Assembly (NCBI RefSeq): GCF_014205225.1
Contig: NZ_JACHNB010000001.1
Span: 4,011,501 to 4,075,500 of the forward strand
Source: Actinoplanes octamycinicus
GTDB lineage: Bacteria > Actinomycetota > Actinomycetes > Mycobacteriales > Micromonosporaceae
Length of the DNA stretch: 64,000 nucleotides
Reading direction: 5' to 3'
Shown here piece by piece: positions 16,597-24,178 of the stretch. The stretch's first letter is position 1. The number at the start of each line of letters is the position of its first letter. The notes beneath the pieces were generated by a model. The model did no database searches. It was not told the DNA's origin and worked only from the letters and a program-made list of their open reading frames with translations. The position numbers and the translations under genes are program-made.

Positions 16597-16613
16597 TCAT
16601 TCCAGCGGGATGA
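16597..16613. promoter_or_regulatory. Recurrent inverted repeat, site 6
   Basis: TCATTC-CAGCG-GGATGA, extended to CCTCATTCC...GGGATGAGG (16595-16615). On the minus strand GAGGCT (16569-16574) follows at 22 nt toward the lipid-kinase gene. On the plus strand the M48 operon starts 83 nt away, with only a weak AAGGGT match at 21 nt. Confidence 0.6.
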
Positions 16614-16696
16614 GGTGCGGGGGCTCTCCCGGGTGAAGGGTCGGCAGGGAGCCGCGGCGCGCCGATCCGCGGGCCGATGAGGAGAGGAGATGGGCT

Positions 16697-17560
16697 GTGT
16701 CGACGTCATCAGCGGTCGGCAAGCGCTTGCGGCACCCGGCCGAGATGCCGTTCTACGTGTTCATGGTGGTGCTCAACCTGATCATCATCTGGGTGATCCT
16801 GCAGGCCGCGATCGCGCTGCCCTTCCTGCCCGACCGGGTGGTCGACTCGGGGTGGGGCGCCGCGATCCGCAGCGCCTTCTTCGGGCTGCTCCTCCTGGTG
16901 CCGGCTCTGGTGATCATCCGGGAGACGCAGCGCGCCGCGGTCCGCGGCACCGCGGTCGAACTGAACCCGCACCAGTACGGCGACCTGTACCGGACCGCCG
17001 ACGACTTCGCGCACCGCCTCGGGCTGCCCCGCCGGCCGTCGCTCTACCTGGCCAACGGGAACGGCACGCTGAACGCCTTCGCGGCGCAGGCCACCGGGCA
17101 CGACTACGTGGTGCTCGCCAACGAGCTCTTCGTGAACCTGCGGCAGAACAACCGCGAAGGGCTGCGGTTCATCCTCGGCCACGAGCTGGGCCACATCCGG
17201 CTGCACCACGTCTCGCTGTGGTACCAGCTCTCGGTCGCCTACTCGGAGCGGATCCCGGTGCTCGGCCCGACCCTGTCCCGGCTGCGGGAGTACTCCTGCG
17301 ACCGGCACGGCGCCTTCCTGTGCCCGTCCGGCGCGTCCGGCCTGGTGCTGCTGGCCTCGGGGCGGCACACCGAGCACACCACCGACGTCGACCAGTTGTT
17401 GCGCCAGGGCAAGGCACTGCGCGGGTTCTGGGTGGAACTGGCGCAGCTGCCGCAGTCGCACCCGTTCACGGTGCGCCGCATCGAGCGGCTGTTCCGGCTC
17501 GGGCTGCTGAAACATACGCGGCCCTCGCCCGCGGCCGGCTCCGAACAGTTCGTGAAATAG
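16697..17560 (+). CDS. M48-family membrane metallopeptidase
   Basis: A 287-residue protein with two N-terminal membrane helices (about 20-45 and 55-75), then the zinc-protease core: HELGH at about residues 162-166 with the third ligand in REYSCDRHG near 198. This resembles HtpX-type membrane proteases that degrade damaged membrane proteins under stress. The start is GTG 16697, after GAGGAGAGGAG. It opens a plus-strand operon with a small ACT-like protein, a channel, a DUF2550-like protein, a DUF7144 protein and HdeD. Confidence 0.87.
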   Translation: MSTSSAVGKRLRHPAEMPFYVFMVVLNLIIIWVILQAAIALPFLPDRVVDSGWGAAIRSAFFGLLLLVPALVIIRETQRAAVRGTAVELNPHQYGDLYRTADDFAHRLGLPRRPSLYLANGNGTLNAFAAQATGHDYVVLANELFVNLRQNNREGLRFILGHELGHIRLHHVSLWYQLSVAYSERIPVLGPTLSRLREYSCDRHGAFLCPSGASGLVLLASGRHTEHTTDVDQLLRQGKALRGFWVELAQLPQSHPFTVRRIERLFRLGLLKHTRPSPAAGSEQFVK

Positions 17561-17571
17561 GGGGCGAAGTG

Positions 17572-17796
17572 ATGCCGGATGCGACCTACCAGGTCCGAGT
17601 CTCCGGGGTGATCCCGGAGGAGGTGCTCGCCGAACTACGTGACTTGACGGTGAGCGTCGAGCCGCCGGAGACCGTGTTGCACGGGAATCTGCCGGATCAG
17701 TCCGCGGTGGTCGGCCTGATCTCCCGGATCCACGGGCTCGGGCTGCGATTGATCGAGGTGCGCCGCCTACCGGCGGACGACGACCCGGCCGGATGA
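17572..17796 (+). CDS. Small conserved actinobacterial protein (ACT/ferredoxin-like fold suspected)
   Basis: A 74-residue protein with alternating beta-type segments: YQVRVSGVIPEEVLAELRDL, TVSVEPPETVLHGNLPDQS, then AVVGLISRIHGLGLRLIEVRRLP. Similar short proteins with a TVL.G...DQ..L.G.L..I..LGL.L.EVRR pattern are common in actinobacteria, often next to membrane genes, and lack an assigned function. The start at ATG 17572 is 12 nt after the M48 stop, and its end overlaps the channel start by 4 nt. Translation coupling suggests it partners the channel, perhaps as a soluble regulatory subunit. That role is inferred. Confidence 0.7.
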   Translation: MPDATYQVRVSGVIPEEVLAELRDLTVSVEPPETVLHGNLPDQSAVVGLISRIHGLGLRLIEVRRLPADDDPAG

Positions 17797-18470
17797 ACCT
17801 CCGCTACGGGTACGGCCTGGTCCTGCTCCTGATCGTGAGCACGTACGTGCTGGCGCTCTCCGCGGAGCAGCGATGGCTGGTGACCCTGCTGCTGTTCGTG
17901 CAGACCGCGACGGTGTGGCAGTCGCTGCGGGTGGCCGGGGCGCACCGCGGGCTCCGGGTGGCCGGCGGGCTGGTCTTCCTGCTCGCCATCGTCACGGCCA
18001 CGGTGAACGCGTTCAGCCAGGCGCGGACGTTGAGCGGGGTGGCCTTCTCCGCGGCCAGCGCGCTGTACCTGCTGGCGCCGATCGCCATCGTCCGGGACCT
18101 GGGGCGCCGGCACCGGGTGGACGGGCAGACGATGCTCGGGGCGCTGGCGGCGTACCTGCTGATCGGGATGGCCTTCGGGTTCGCCTACGGATGTGTCGCG
18201 GTCTTCCAGCCCGGTCCGCTCTTCGGCGCGCAGGGCGATCCGTCGCTGGCCGACGCGCTGTTCTTCAGCTTCGTCACGGTGACCACCACCGGCTACGGCA
18301 ACTTCGTCCCGGCCGGCAACCCGGGCCAGACGATCGCCGTGATCGAGGCGCTGGTCGGGCAGCTCTTCCTGGTCACCGCGGTGGCCAAGGTGGTGGAGGC
18401 CTGGCGCCCCCGGAACTGGAAACGGGACTCATCCACCGGGGATGACGCGACCGAACGGGAGGTCCGGTGA
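17793..18470 (+). CDS. Two-pore-helix ion channel protein (K+ channel family)
   Basis: A 225-residue protein with about six hydrophobic segments and a clear potassium-type selectivity filter, TTTGYGN at residues 164-170, between the last two helices (ALFFSFVTVTTTGYG, then IAVIEALVGQLFLVTAVAKVV). The pore region resembles the bacterial ion-transport-2 family; the four preceding helices lack an obvious Arg-rich voltage sensor. The C-terminal tail is short and has no RCK domain. It overlaps the small protein upstream (ATGA) and the DUF2550-like gene downstream (GTGA). Confidence 0.87.
   Translation: MNLRYGYGLVLLLIVSTYVLALSAEQRWLVTLLLFVQTATVWQSLRVAGAHRGLRVAGGLVFLLAIVTATVNAFSQARTLSGVAFSAASALYLLAPIAIVRDLGRRHRVDGQTMLGALAAYLLIGMAFGFAYGCVAVFQPGPLFGAQGDPSLADALFFSFVTVTTTGYGNFVPAGNPGQTIAVIEALVGQLFLVTAVAKVVEAWRPRNWKRDSSTGDDATEREVR
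18429..18445. promoter_or_regulatory. Recurrent inverted repeat inside the channel gene, site 7 (uncertain)
   Basis: TCATCC-ACCGG-GGATGA has perfect arms but lies in the last codons of the channel gene, 21 nt before the next start (18467). That start has its own GGGAGG ribosome site, and the nearest GAnnnT is 24 nt away, inside the next gene. It could be an internal operator or coding chance. Confidence 0.35.
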
Positions 18471-18937
18471 CGATATCGACGTCCATCTTCGTCTTTGTCC
18501 TGCTCCTGGCGCTCGCCGTCGGACGGGAGCGGCGCAAGCGCCGGGCCTTCGCCGAGGACGGTCCCACCTTCGAGTGCCGGATCCGGACCGTCGGCCGGCC
18601 CCCGGCGGGCTGGCGGCGCCTCCGCCGGCGCTGGTCCCGGTGGATGTGGGCGCGCTGGTCCGGTGAGGTGCTGGTGATCCGGCGCGGCCCGGTCCTGGAC
18701 CGGACCGTCCGGCTGGCCGCGCAGGTCACCCCGAAAGGCGTCTACGTGCTGCCGCTCCGCGAGGGGCGCAAGTGCGGGCGCAACCCGATCGCGGTGCGGC
18801 TGCGCACCGCCGACGGCGAGGTGATCGAGGTGGCCGCGCACGCGGCGGCCCGCACCGAGCTGGTCGGCATGTACCTGGCCGCCGCGTTCAGCGACCTCCC
18901 TCGGGCGCCGCTCCGGCGCCCCGAGAACCTGAACTGA
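18467..18937 (+). CDS. DUF2550-like membrane-anchored protein
   Basis: A 156-residue protein with one N-terminal membrane helix (STSIFVFVLLLALAVG), a basic stretch (RERRKRR), then a globular domain with TFECRIRTVGRPPAGWRR and RWSGEVLVIRRGPVLDRTV. The FxCxxR start and the single anchor fit DUF2550 proteins of actinobacteria; the function is unknown. The start codon is GTG 18467, overlapping the channel stop. The DUF7144 gene follows 11 nt downstream. Confidence 0.6.
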   Translation: MTISTSIFVFVLLLALAVGRERRKRRAFAEDGPTFECRIRTVGRPPAGWRRLRRRWSRWMWARWSGEVLVIRRGPVLDRTVRLAAQVTPKGVYVLPLREGRKCGRNPIAVRLRTADGEVIEVAAHAAARTELVGMYLAAAFSDLPRAPLRRPENLN

Positions 18938-18948
18938 GAGGAATCGAC

Positions 18949-19389
18949 ATGGCAGACCTGCGGGATCAGGAGACCCCCTACCTTCCGCCGACGGCACATC
19001 GCGAACCCACGGCCTGGGTCGGCATGGTGGTCTTCGCCGGTGTCATGCTGCTGCTGATGGGCGGCTTCCAGGCCATCGAGGGCCTGGTCGCCATCTTCAA
19101 GGACGAGTACTACGTCGCCACCGAGTCCGGCCTGGTGCTGAACGTCGACTACACCGTCTGGGGCTGGACCCACCTGCTGCTCGGGGTGATCGCGGTGCTC
19201 GCCGGCATCGGGATCTTCCTCGGCCAGATGTGGGCCCGCGTGGTGGGCATCATCATCGCCGCGGTGAGCGCCCTGGCGAACCTGATGTTCCTGCCCGCCT
19301 ACCCGGTCTGGTGCACCATCATGATCGCCACCGACGTCCTGATCATCTACGCCCTGTCGGTGCACGGCCGCGAGGTCCGGTACCGCTGA
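18949..19389 (+). CDS. DUF7144-type four-helix membrane protein (copy 3 of 3)
   Basis: A 146-residue protein starting at ATG 18949 after GAGAGGAATCGAC. It is the closest paralogue of copy 1: both carry WVGMVVFAGVMLL/WAGMVVFAGVLLL, GLVAIFKDEYYV/GLVALYEDHFYL and TVWGWTHLLLG/TTWGWVHVGLG, and both end near a VHG/AHGG motif. The N-terminal 20 residues are polar and proline-containing. It lies in the M48-channel operon ahead of HdeD. Confidence 0.85.
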   Translation: MADLRDQETPYLPPTAHREPTAWVGMVVFAGVMLLLMGGFQAIEGLVAIFKDEYYVATESGLVLNVDYTVWGWTHLLLGVIAVLAGIGIFLGQMWARVVGIIIAAVSALANLMFLPAYPVWCTIMIATDVLIIYALSVHGREVRYR

Positions 19390-19445
19390 TCACGGTGGGA
19401 CCCGGCCGGTCGGCCGGGTCCCCCTCTTGCCTTGAGGGGGCATGA

Positions 19446-19982
19446 ATGGGACGAAAAGCGGGTTGGCTGGCCCTGGTGGCCGGGGTGCTCGCCCTGGTGC
19501 TGGGCATCGTGGCGTTCGCCTGGCCGTCGGCGACACTGAAGGTGGTCGGGTTCCTGTTCGGACTGAATCTGCTGATCGTCGGCGTGATCCGGGTCCTGCA
19601 GTTCGTCTTCACCCCGGACTCGCCGGTGGCCGGCCGGGTGCTCGGGGTCATCTTCGGGGTGCTGGTCGGCCTGCTCGGCATCCTCTGCATGCGCAACCTG
19701 GCCGGATCGGTGACGTTGCTGCTGGTCATCGTGGCGCTGGGCTGGCTGCTGGAAGGGCTGGCGGAGATCTTCACCAGCATCGGGCACCGCGGCGAGGGCG
19801 TCGGCTGGCGGATCGGCCTGGGCGTCTTCGCGGTCCTGGCCGCGATCGCGGTCCTGGTCTGGCCGGGCCTGGGCCTGGCCACGTTCGTCTTCATCGGCGC
19901 CACGACGCTCTGCTTCGTCGGCATCGGCGGCATCATCACCGGCATCGCCGGCCTGCGCTCCAGGGATCCGGTGGCGGTGTGA
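19446..19982 (+). CDS. hdeD: HdeD (DUF308) family membrane protein
   Basis: A 178-residue protein of six helices in three pairs, starting MGRKAGWLALVAGVLALVLG, with the repeated GxxxxLxGxxxI pattern of DUF308 (LNLLIVGVIRVLQF, LGWLLEGLAEIFTSI, FCFVGIGGIITGI-like). HdeD in enterobacteria is linked to acid resistance; here only membership is clear. The start at ATG 19446 follows TTGAGGGGG. It ends the plus-strand operon, which stops at the hairpin 6 nt downstream. Confidence 0.82.
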   Translation: MGRKAGWLALVAGVLALVLGIVAFAWPSATLKVVGFLFGLNLLIVGVIRVLQFVFTPDSPVAGRVLGVIFGVLVGLLGILCMRNLAGSVTLLLVIVALGWLLEGLAEIFTSIGHRGEGVGWRIGLGVFAVLAAIAVLVWPGLGLATFVFIGATTLCFVGIGGIITGIAGLRSRDPVAV

Positions 19983-19987
19983 TTCAC

Positions 19988-20026
19988 GGCGTAGAGGAGT
20001 CCGGGTGCCCCGGGCTCCTCTACGCC
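19988..20026 (+). terminator. Terminator hairpin after HdeD
   Basis: GGCGTAGAGGAG (19988-19999) pairs with CTCCTCTACGCC (20015-20026). The stem continues inward through a CCGGG/CCCGG segment with one wobble, and TTTC follows. Confidence 0.8.
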
Positions 20027-20114
20027 TTTCCGTGGCGAACTCCGGAGATCAATTTCAAGATCCTCGTTGACGCGGGTCCGCCGGGGTGCGGATCGCATGC
20101 TCCCGCGCGGGGCA

Positions 20115-20162
20115 GGGGTCGGTGATCAGGACGCTGGCGCGTCCAGAACGATCACCGACCCC
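20115..20162. other. Nested hairpin in gene-free region
   Basis: Outer arms GGGGTCGGTGATC (20115-20127) and GATCACCGACCCC (20150-20162) enclose an inner perfect stem GGACGC-tggc-GCGTCC (20129-20144). No coding region covers it. The rest of 20027-20441 shows no gene, promoter or repeat that I can support. Confidence 0.55.
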
Positions 20163-20441
20163 CTTCGATGTCCGCGGTTGGTCACCGAAACCCCGTCGTC
20201 CGCCCGGCCTCGTCGCCCGCCCGCTTCGGCCAGGCCGCAAACCGTGGGGTCGCGTCGTGGCCGACGTGGGCCGCGGCCTCGCGGTTTCCCCCGGCGGACC
20301 CGCACGACACGCGCCGTGGCCGTAAGCGGGCCGCAGCCTCGCGGGCCGGCTCGCACAGCGCTGCGAGTCGTACCAGAAAGCCATCCGCAAGAATGTCAGC
20401 GGCATCGCGGCAGCGGGGATGGTCCTCGACCAGAGAACGAA

Positions 20442-20472
20442 GGGCCCGGCGCCTTCCTCCAGCGCCGGGCCC
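20442..20472 (-). terminator. Terminator of the M20 peptidase operon
   Basis: GGGCCCGGCGC (20442-20452) and GCGCCGGGCCC (20462-20472) form an 11-bp GC stem 12 nt after the peptidase stop. On the minus strand it is followed by TTCGTTCTC. Confidence 0.75.
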
Positions 20473-20484
20473 GGTTCCGCGGGG

Positions 20485-21825
20485 TTACTTGGTGTATCGC
20501 TGCAGGAAGAGCGCCTCCGCGAGGGCCAGGTTGGCGATCTCGGTGGGGTCGACGCTCTCGTTCGGGGCGTGGATGAGGGCGAGTGGCTCCTCGACGCCCA
20601 TCAGGACGATTTCCGCGTCCGGGTAGGTGTCGGCGAAGACGTTGGCCAGGGGGATGGAGCCGCCCTGGCCGAGACTGGTCATCTCCCGGCCGTAGGCGTC
20701 CCGCATCGCCCCGGCCAGCGCCCGGTAGGCCGGGCCGCCGGTGCGGGCCTCGAAGGGCTGCCCCAGCGCCTCCTTGACGACCTCCACCCGCACTCCCCAC
20801 GGCGCCGCCGCGTGCAGGTGCGCGATCAGCGCGTCCTGCGCCTTGACCGCGTCCGTGCCGGGCGGCACCCGGAGGTTGAGCCGGGCCCGGGCGCGCGGCT
20901 GGATGGCGGCCGCCGAGCCGATCACCGGCGGGCAGTCGAGGCCGAGCACGGTGACCGCCGGCCTCGCCCAGATCATGTCCGAGACCGATCCGTCGCCGAG
21001 CAGGCCGACGCCGTCCTGGAGGCCGGCGTCCGCCCGGAACTGCTCGGTCGGGTACGGCGCGCCGGTCCAGGTCTGGTCGTGGGTGAGCCCGGCGATCGTG
21101 GTGTTCCCGGCCCGGTCCCGCAGCGTGGACAGGATCTGGATGAGCGCCGCGAGGGCGTCCGGGGCGGCCCCGCCGAACATGCCGGAGTGCAGCTCCCCGT
21201 CCAGGGCCGAGACGGTGACCACCACGTTGACCAGGCCGCGCAGCGTCACCGTGGTGGCCGGCTGGCCCACCGCCGCGTTGCCGGTGTCGCAGACCAGGAT
21301 CGCGTCGGCGCGCAGCAGCTCCGGGTTGCCGACGACGAAGTCCTCCAGCCCGCCGGTGCCCTGTTCCTCGGAACCCTCGACGATGAGTTTCAGGTTGACC
21401 GGGACGCCGGCGTCGCCGAGGGCCCGGAGCGCGGTCAGGTGCATGACGATGTTGCCCTTGCAGTCGGCGGCGCCCCGGCCGTACCAGCGCCCGTTCGCTT
21501 CGGTGAGCTGGAACGGCGGGGTCCGCCAGGCGTCGTCGTCGAGCGGTGGCTGCACGTCGTAGTGCGCGTAGAGCAGCACGGTCGGGGCGTCCGGGCGGTT
21601 CGCCGCCCGCTGCCCGTAGACCGCCTTGCTGCCGTCGCTGGTCTCGTGCAGGCCCAGGTCGGTGAAGCCGACCTCGGCGAACCGGTCCACCACCCAGGTA
21701 GCCGCCCGTTCGCACTCCTCCGGCGGGAACTGCCGCGGGTCGGCCACCGAGCGGATCGCCACCAGGTCGGCCAGGTCGGCCCGGGCCCGGGGCATCAGCT
21801 CGCTGATGTTGGCTCGCAGGTCCAC
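20485..21825 (-). CDS. M20-family dipeptidase
   Basis: A 446-residue zinc peptidase with the M20 signatures: LLYAHYDVQPPL (first metal His, catalytic Asp), GRGAADCKGN (bridging Asp), EGSEEQG (general base Glu and metal Glu) and the C-terminal IHAPNES (last metal ligand). The length and motifs match the ArgE/DapE/CNDP-like dipeptidases. No signal peptide is seen, so it works in the cytosol on imported or internal dipeptides. The start codon is GTG 21825. It is the last gene of the minus-strand run that begins with ThrE-like exporters and includes an APC permease, suggesting amino-acid or peptide homeostasis. Confidence 0.9.
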   Translation of the reverse strand: MDLRANISELMPRARADLADLVAIRSVADPRQFPPEECERAATWVVDRFAEVGFTDLGLHETSDGSKAVYGQRAANRPDAPTVLLYAHYDVQPPLDDDAWRTPPFQLTEANGRWYGRGAADCKGNIVMHLTALRALGDAGVPVNLKLIVEGSEEQGTGGLEDFVVGNPELLRADAILVCDTGNAAVGQPATTVTLRGLVNVVVTVSALDGELHSGMFGGAAPDALAALIQILSTLRDRAGNTTIAGLTHDQTWTGAPYPTEQFRADAGLQDGVGLLGDGSVSDMIWARPAVTVLGLDCPPVIGSAAAIQPRARARLNLRVPPGTDAVKAQDALIAHLHAAAPWGVRVEVVKEALGQPFEARTGGPAYRALAGAMRDAYGREMTSLGQGGSIPLANVFADTYPDAEIVLMGVEEPLALIHAPNESVDPTEIANLALAEALFLQRYTK

Positions 21826-21829
21826 GCCG

Positions 21830-22243
21830 TCACACCTCGGCCTTCTTGACGTTGTCGATGATCTCCTGGAACGACTCGATGTACTGCGGGCAGTACACCT
21901 TGATGATCAGCAGCTGGCCGGTCAGGATGCGGCTGTCCACGATGACCGGACGCTGGCCGGGGCCGGCCGCGCCGTTCGTGATCATCCCGTAGAGGACGCC
22001 GCGCCGGAGCGCGTCGCCCGGGTCGTAGCAGATCGCGCCGCCGTCGTCGCCGAGCACCCGGGCGATCTGTTCGGTGGACGGCACCCGCAGCCCGGCCGCA
22101 CCCAGCTCGGACTGCAGCTGCTCGGCCTTCGCGGTGGCCTGCTCGGTCTCCTTCTTGCCGTGGTAGCGGACCAGCCCGACCCCGGCGAGCAGGACGAACA
22201 GGATCCCGCTGACCAGGTAGACGAGGAACCGTTTCTCGCTCAT
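21830..22243 (-). CDS. Single-pass membrane protein of unknown function
   Basis: A 137-residue protein with one N-terminal helix (FLVYLVSGILFVLLAGVGLV), a charged coiled-coil stretch (HGKKETEQATAKAEQLQSEL) and a soluble domain with AICYDPGDALRRGVLYG and a conserved-looking IKVYCPQYIESFQEII end. No family is recognised. Its ATG overlaps the permease stop (ATGA) and it lies 4 nt before the peptidase gene, so it is translated with both. It may be an accessory subunit of the permease. Confidence 0.75.
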   Translation of the reverse strand: MSEKRFLVYLVSGILFVLLAGVGLVRYHGKKETEQATAKAEQLQSELGAAGLRVPSTEQIARVLGDDGGAICYDPGDALRRGVLYGMITNGAAGPGQRPVIVDSRILTGQLLIIKVYCPQYIESFQEIIDNVKKAEV

Positions 22244-23688
22244 GCCGGCACCTCCTCCTCGGCCGACGCGGTCTTCCAGGACGGTTTCCGGGCCCGGTAG
22301 AACAGGTAGGGCACCAGCAGGCCCAGCCCGAGCGCGCCGCCCGCGACGATCGCCAGGTAGGTCCAGACGCTGCCGCCGCCGAACTGCGACGACGGGACGA
22401 AGCCGATCAGCAGGGCGGCCAGCGAGGCGGCGAAACCGACCCCGCACAGGGCGGTCAGCATCGGGGCCCGGTAGCCGCGCGGGTGGTCCGGCTGGTTGCG
22501 GCGCAGGCGTACCGCGGCCACGAACATCAGCAGGTACATGATCAGGTAGACCTGGGTGGTGATCACCGAGAAGATCCAGTACACACTGGACACGTCCGGG
22601 ATGAACGCGTAGGCCAGCGCGATCACGGTGGTGACCAGGCCCTGGACCACCAGGATGTTCTGCTGCACGCCGTTCTTGTTCAATTTCTGCAGGTACGGCG
22701 GCAGGTACCCCTCGGTCCGCGAGATCAGCAGCAGGCCGCGGGACGGCCCGGCCAGCCAGGTGAGCATGCCACCCAGCGACGCGGCCACCAGCATCACGCC
22801 GAGGATCGGGGTGAGCCACTGCGAGTCGAAGGCGGCGAACACCGCGTCGAACGCCTGCATCACGCCGGCGGTCAGGGACAGCTCGTCGGCCGGCACGATC
22901 CAGCTGATCGCCAGGGCCGGCAGGATGAAGATCAGCAGCACCAGGCCCATGGCCAGGAACATCGCCCGCGGGAACTCCTTGCCCGGCTGGCGCAGCGAGG
23001 AGACGTGCACCGCGTTCATCTCCATGCCCGAGTAGGACAGGAAGTTGTTCACGATCAGCACCAGGCTGGACAGCCCGGCCCAGGCCGGGAGCAGGTGGTC
23101 GGCGGTCATCGGAGCGGCCGACTCGTTGCCCTGGCCGAGGAAGGCGATGCCGAGCACCACCAGCAGCACGCCGGGGATCAGCGTGCCGATGATCAGTCCG
23201 CCGCTGGCCAGGCCGGCGACGCCCTTGGTGCCGCGGGACGACACCCAGACACCGGTCCAGTAACAGACCATGATCACGATGGCGGTCCACAGGCCGCTGG
23301 AGGCCAGGTCCGGGTTGATCACATAGGCCAGCGTGCTGGCCACGAAACCGAGCAGGCTCGGGTAGTAGAAGATGGTCATCGCGAACTGGCACCAGACCGC
23401 GAGGAAGCCCATCGGCTTGGACAGGCCCTGGCTGACCCAGTTGTAGACGCCGCCGTTCCAGCCGGACGCCAGCTCCGCGGAGACCAGCGCGGTCGGCAGC
23501 AGGAAGACGATGGCCGGCACGATGTAGAGGAAAATGCTGGCGAGGCCGTAGACCGCCATGGTCGGCGCCGGGCGAAGGCTGGCCACCGAGCTGGTGGTCA
23601 TCAGTGCCAGTGCCACCCAGGAGATGTAGGACACCGCGCGCGCGGACTTCGGCGGCGAAGTCGCCTGGTTTTCCGCCTCAGCGCTCAC
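22240..23688 (-). CDS. APC-family amino acid permease
   Basis: A 482-residue permease with about 12 helices. Helix 1 carries ISWVALALMTTSSVASLRPAP, the position of the unwound G-x-G-type substrate site, although the usual GSG pattern is changed. GWNGGVYNWVSQGLSKPMGFLAVW and NNFLSYSGMEMNAVHVSSLRQP match amino-acid/polyamine/organocation permeases such as the GABA and glutamate groups. The N-terminus is short and polar. GTG 23688 overlaps the stop of the preceding gene, and its stop overlaps the next start. The substrate is not predictable. Confidence 0.87.
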   Translation of the reverse strand: MSAEAENQATSPPKSARAVSYISWVALALMTTSSVASLRPAPTMAVYGLASIFLYIVPAIVFLLPTALVSAELASGWNGGVYNWVSQGLSKPMGFLAVWCQFAMTIFYYPSLLGFVASTLAYVINPDLASSGLWTAIVIMVCYWTGVWVSSRGTKGVAGLASGGLIIGTLIPGVLLVVLGIAFLGQGNESAAPMTADHLLPAWAGLSSLVLIVNNFLSYSGMEMNAVHVSSLRQPGKEFPRAMFLAMGLVLLIFILPALAISWIVPADELSLTAGVMQAFDAVFAAFDSQWLTPILGVMLVAASLGGMLTWLAGPSRGLLLISRTEGYLPPYLQKLNKNGVQQNILVVQGLVTTVIALAYAFIPDVSSVYWIFSVITTQVYLIMYLLMFVAAVRLRRNQPDHPRGYRAPMLTALCGVGFAASLAALLIGFVPSSQFGGGSVWTYLAIVAGGALGLGLLVPYLFYRARKPSWKTASAEEEVPA

Positions 23689-24125
23689 GCTGACTCCCTT
23701 CGGATAGGTGTGATCCCGGCGGAATCATCGGCGTGCCTGGATGCGGATCGCCTCATCCCTGGAGAACGGTTCGGATCGAGGCGTCCGCCGAACCACGAGG
23801 CGGCCAGCGCCGACCCGCAGCCGAGCAGTTCCAGCAGGAAGAGGCCGGGATCGACGGTGCGGTCGCCGGTGCGCACCCGGATCATCGCGAGCACCGCGAA
23901 GAGGAACAGCACCCCCAGGTCGGCGAGCAGGATCGCGGCCCGCGGGCGGCCGATCACCGCGGCGAGGACGCCGCCGGCCAGACCGGCGAGCACATTCCAG
24001 TACGCCAGGGTGCCCACCATCGACGGCGCCCCGGCCAGGGTGGCCAGGTCCAGGATGGCCGCGACCAGGAAGAGGCCGAGCGGGAACATGAGCAGCGCCG
24101 GCTCCACCGGGTTACGTCTCCGCAT
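23685..24125 (-). CDS. DUF2231-like membrane protein
   Basis: A 146-residue protein with four helices. The N-terminal NPVEPALLMFPLGLFLVAAILDL and LAYWNVLAGLAGGVLAAVIG segments recall DUF2231 proteins (HP...FPIGLF..A...D pattern, sometimes linked to haem or redox membrane proteins), though the usual histidine is missing. The tail after residue 110 is polar and Arg-rich. ATG 24125 lies 8 nt after a GACCGT element that is 22 nt from the inverted repeat at 24162, and no ribosome site is visible. This promoter would drive the permease and peptidase genes behind it. Confidence 0.6.
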   Translation of the reverse strand: MRRRNPVEPALLMFPLGLFLVAAILDLATLAGAPSMVGTLAYWNVLAGLAGGVLAAVIGRPRAAILLADLGVLFLFAVLAMIRVRTGDRTVDPGLFLLELLGCGSALAASWFGGRLDPNRSPGMRRSASRHADDSAGITPIRRESA

Positions 24126-24161
24126 ATCCCCCGACGGTCCGGGTTCCGGCGGCCGGGAGCG

Positions 24162-24178
24162 TCACCCCGTACGGATGA
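24162..24178. promoter_or_regulatory. Recurrent inverted repeat, site 8
   Basis: TCACCC-CGTAC-GGATGA begins at the stop codon of the upstream ThrE-like gene. GACCGT (24134-24139, minus strand) follows after 22 nt and ATG 24125 after a further 8 nt. Confidence 0.62.
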
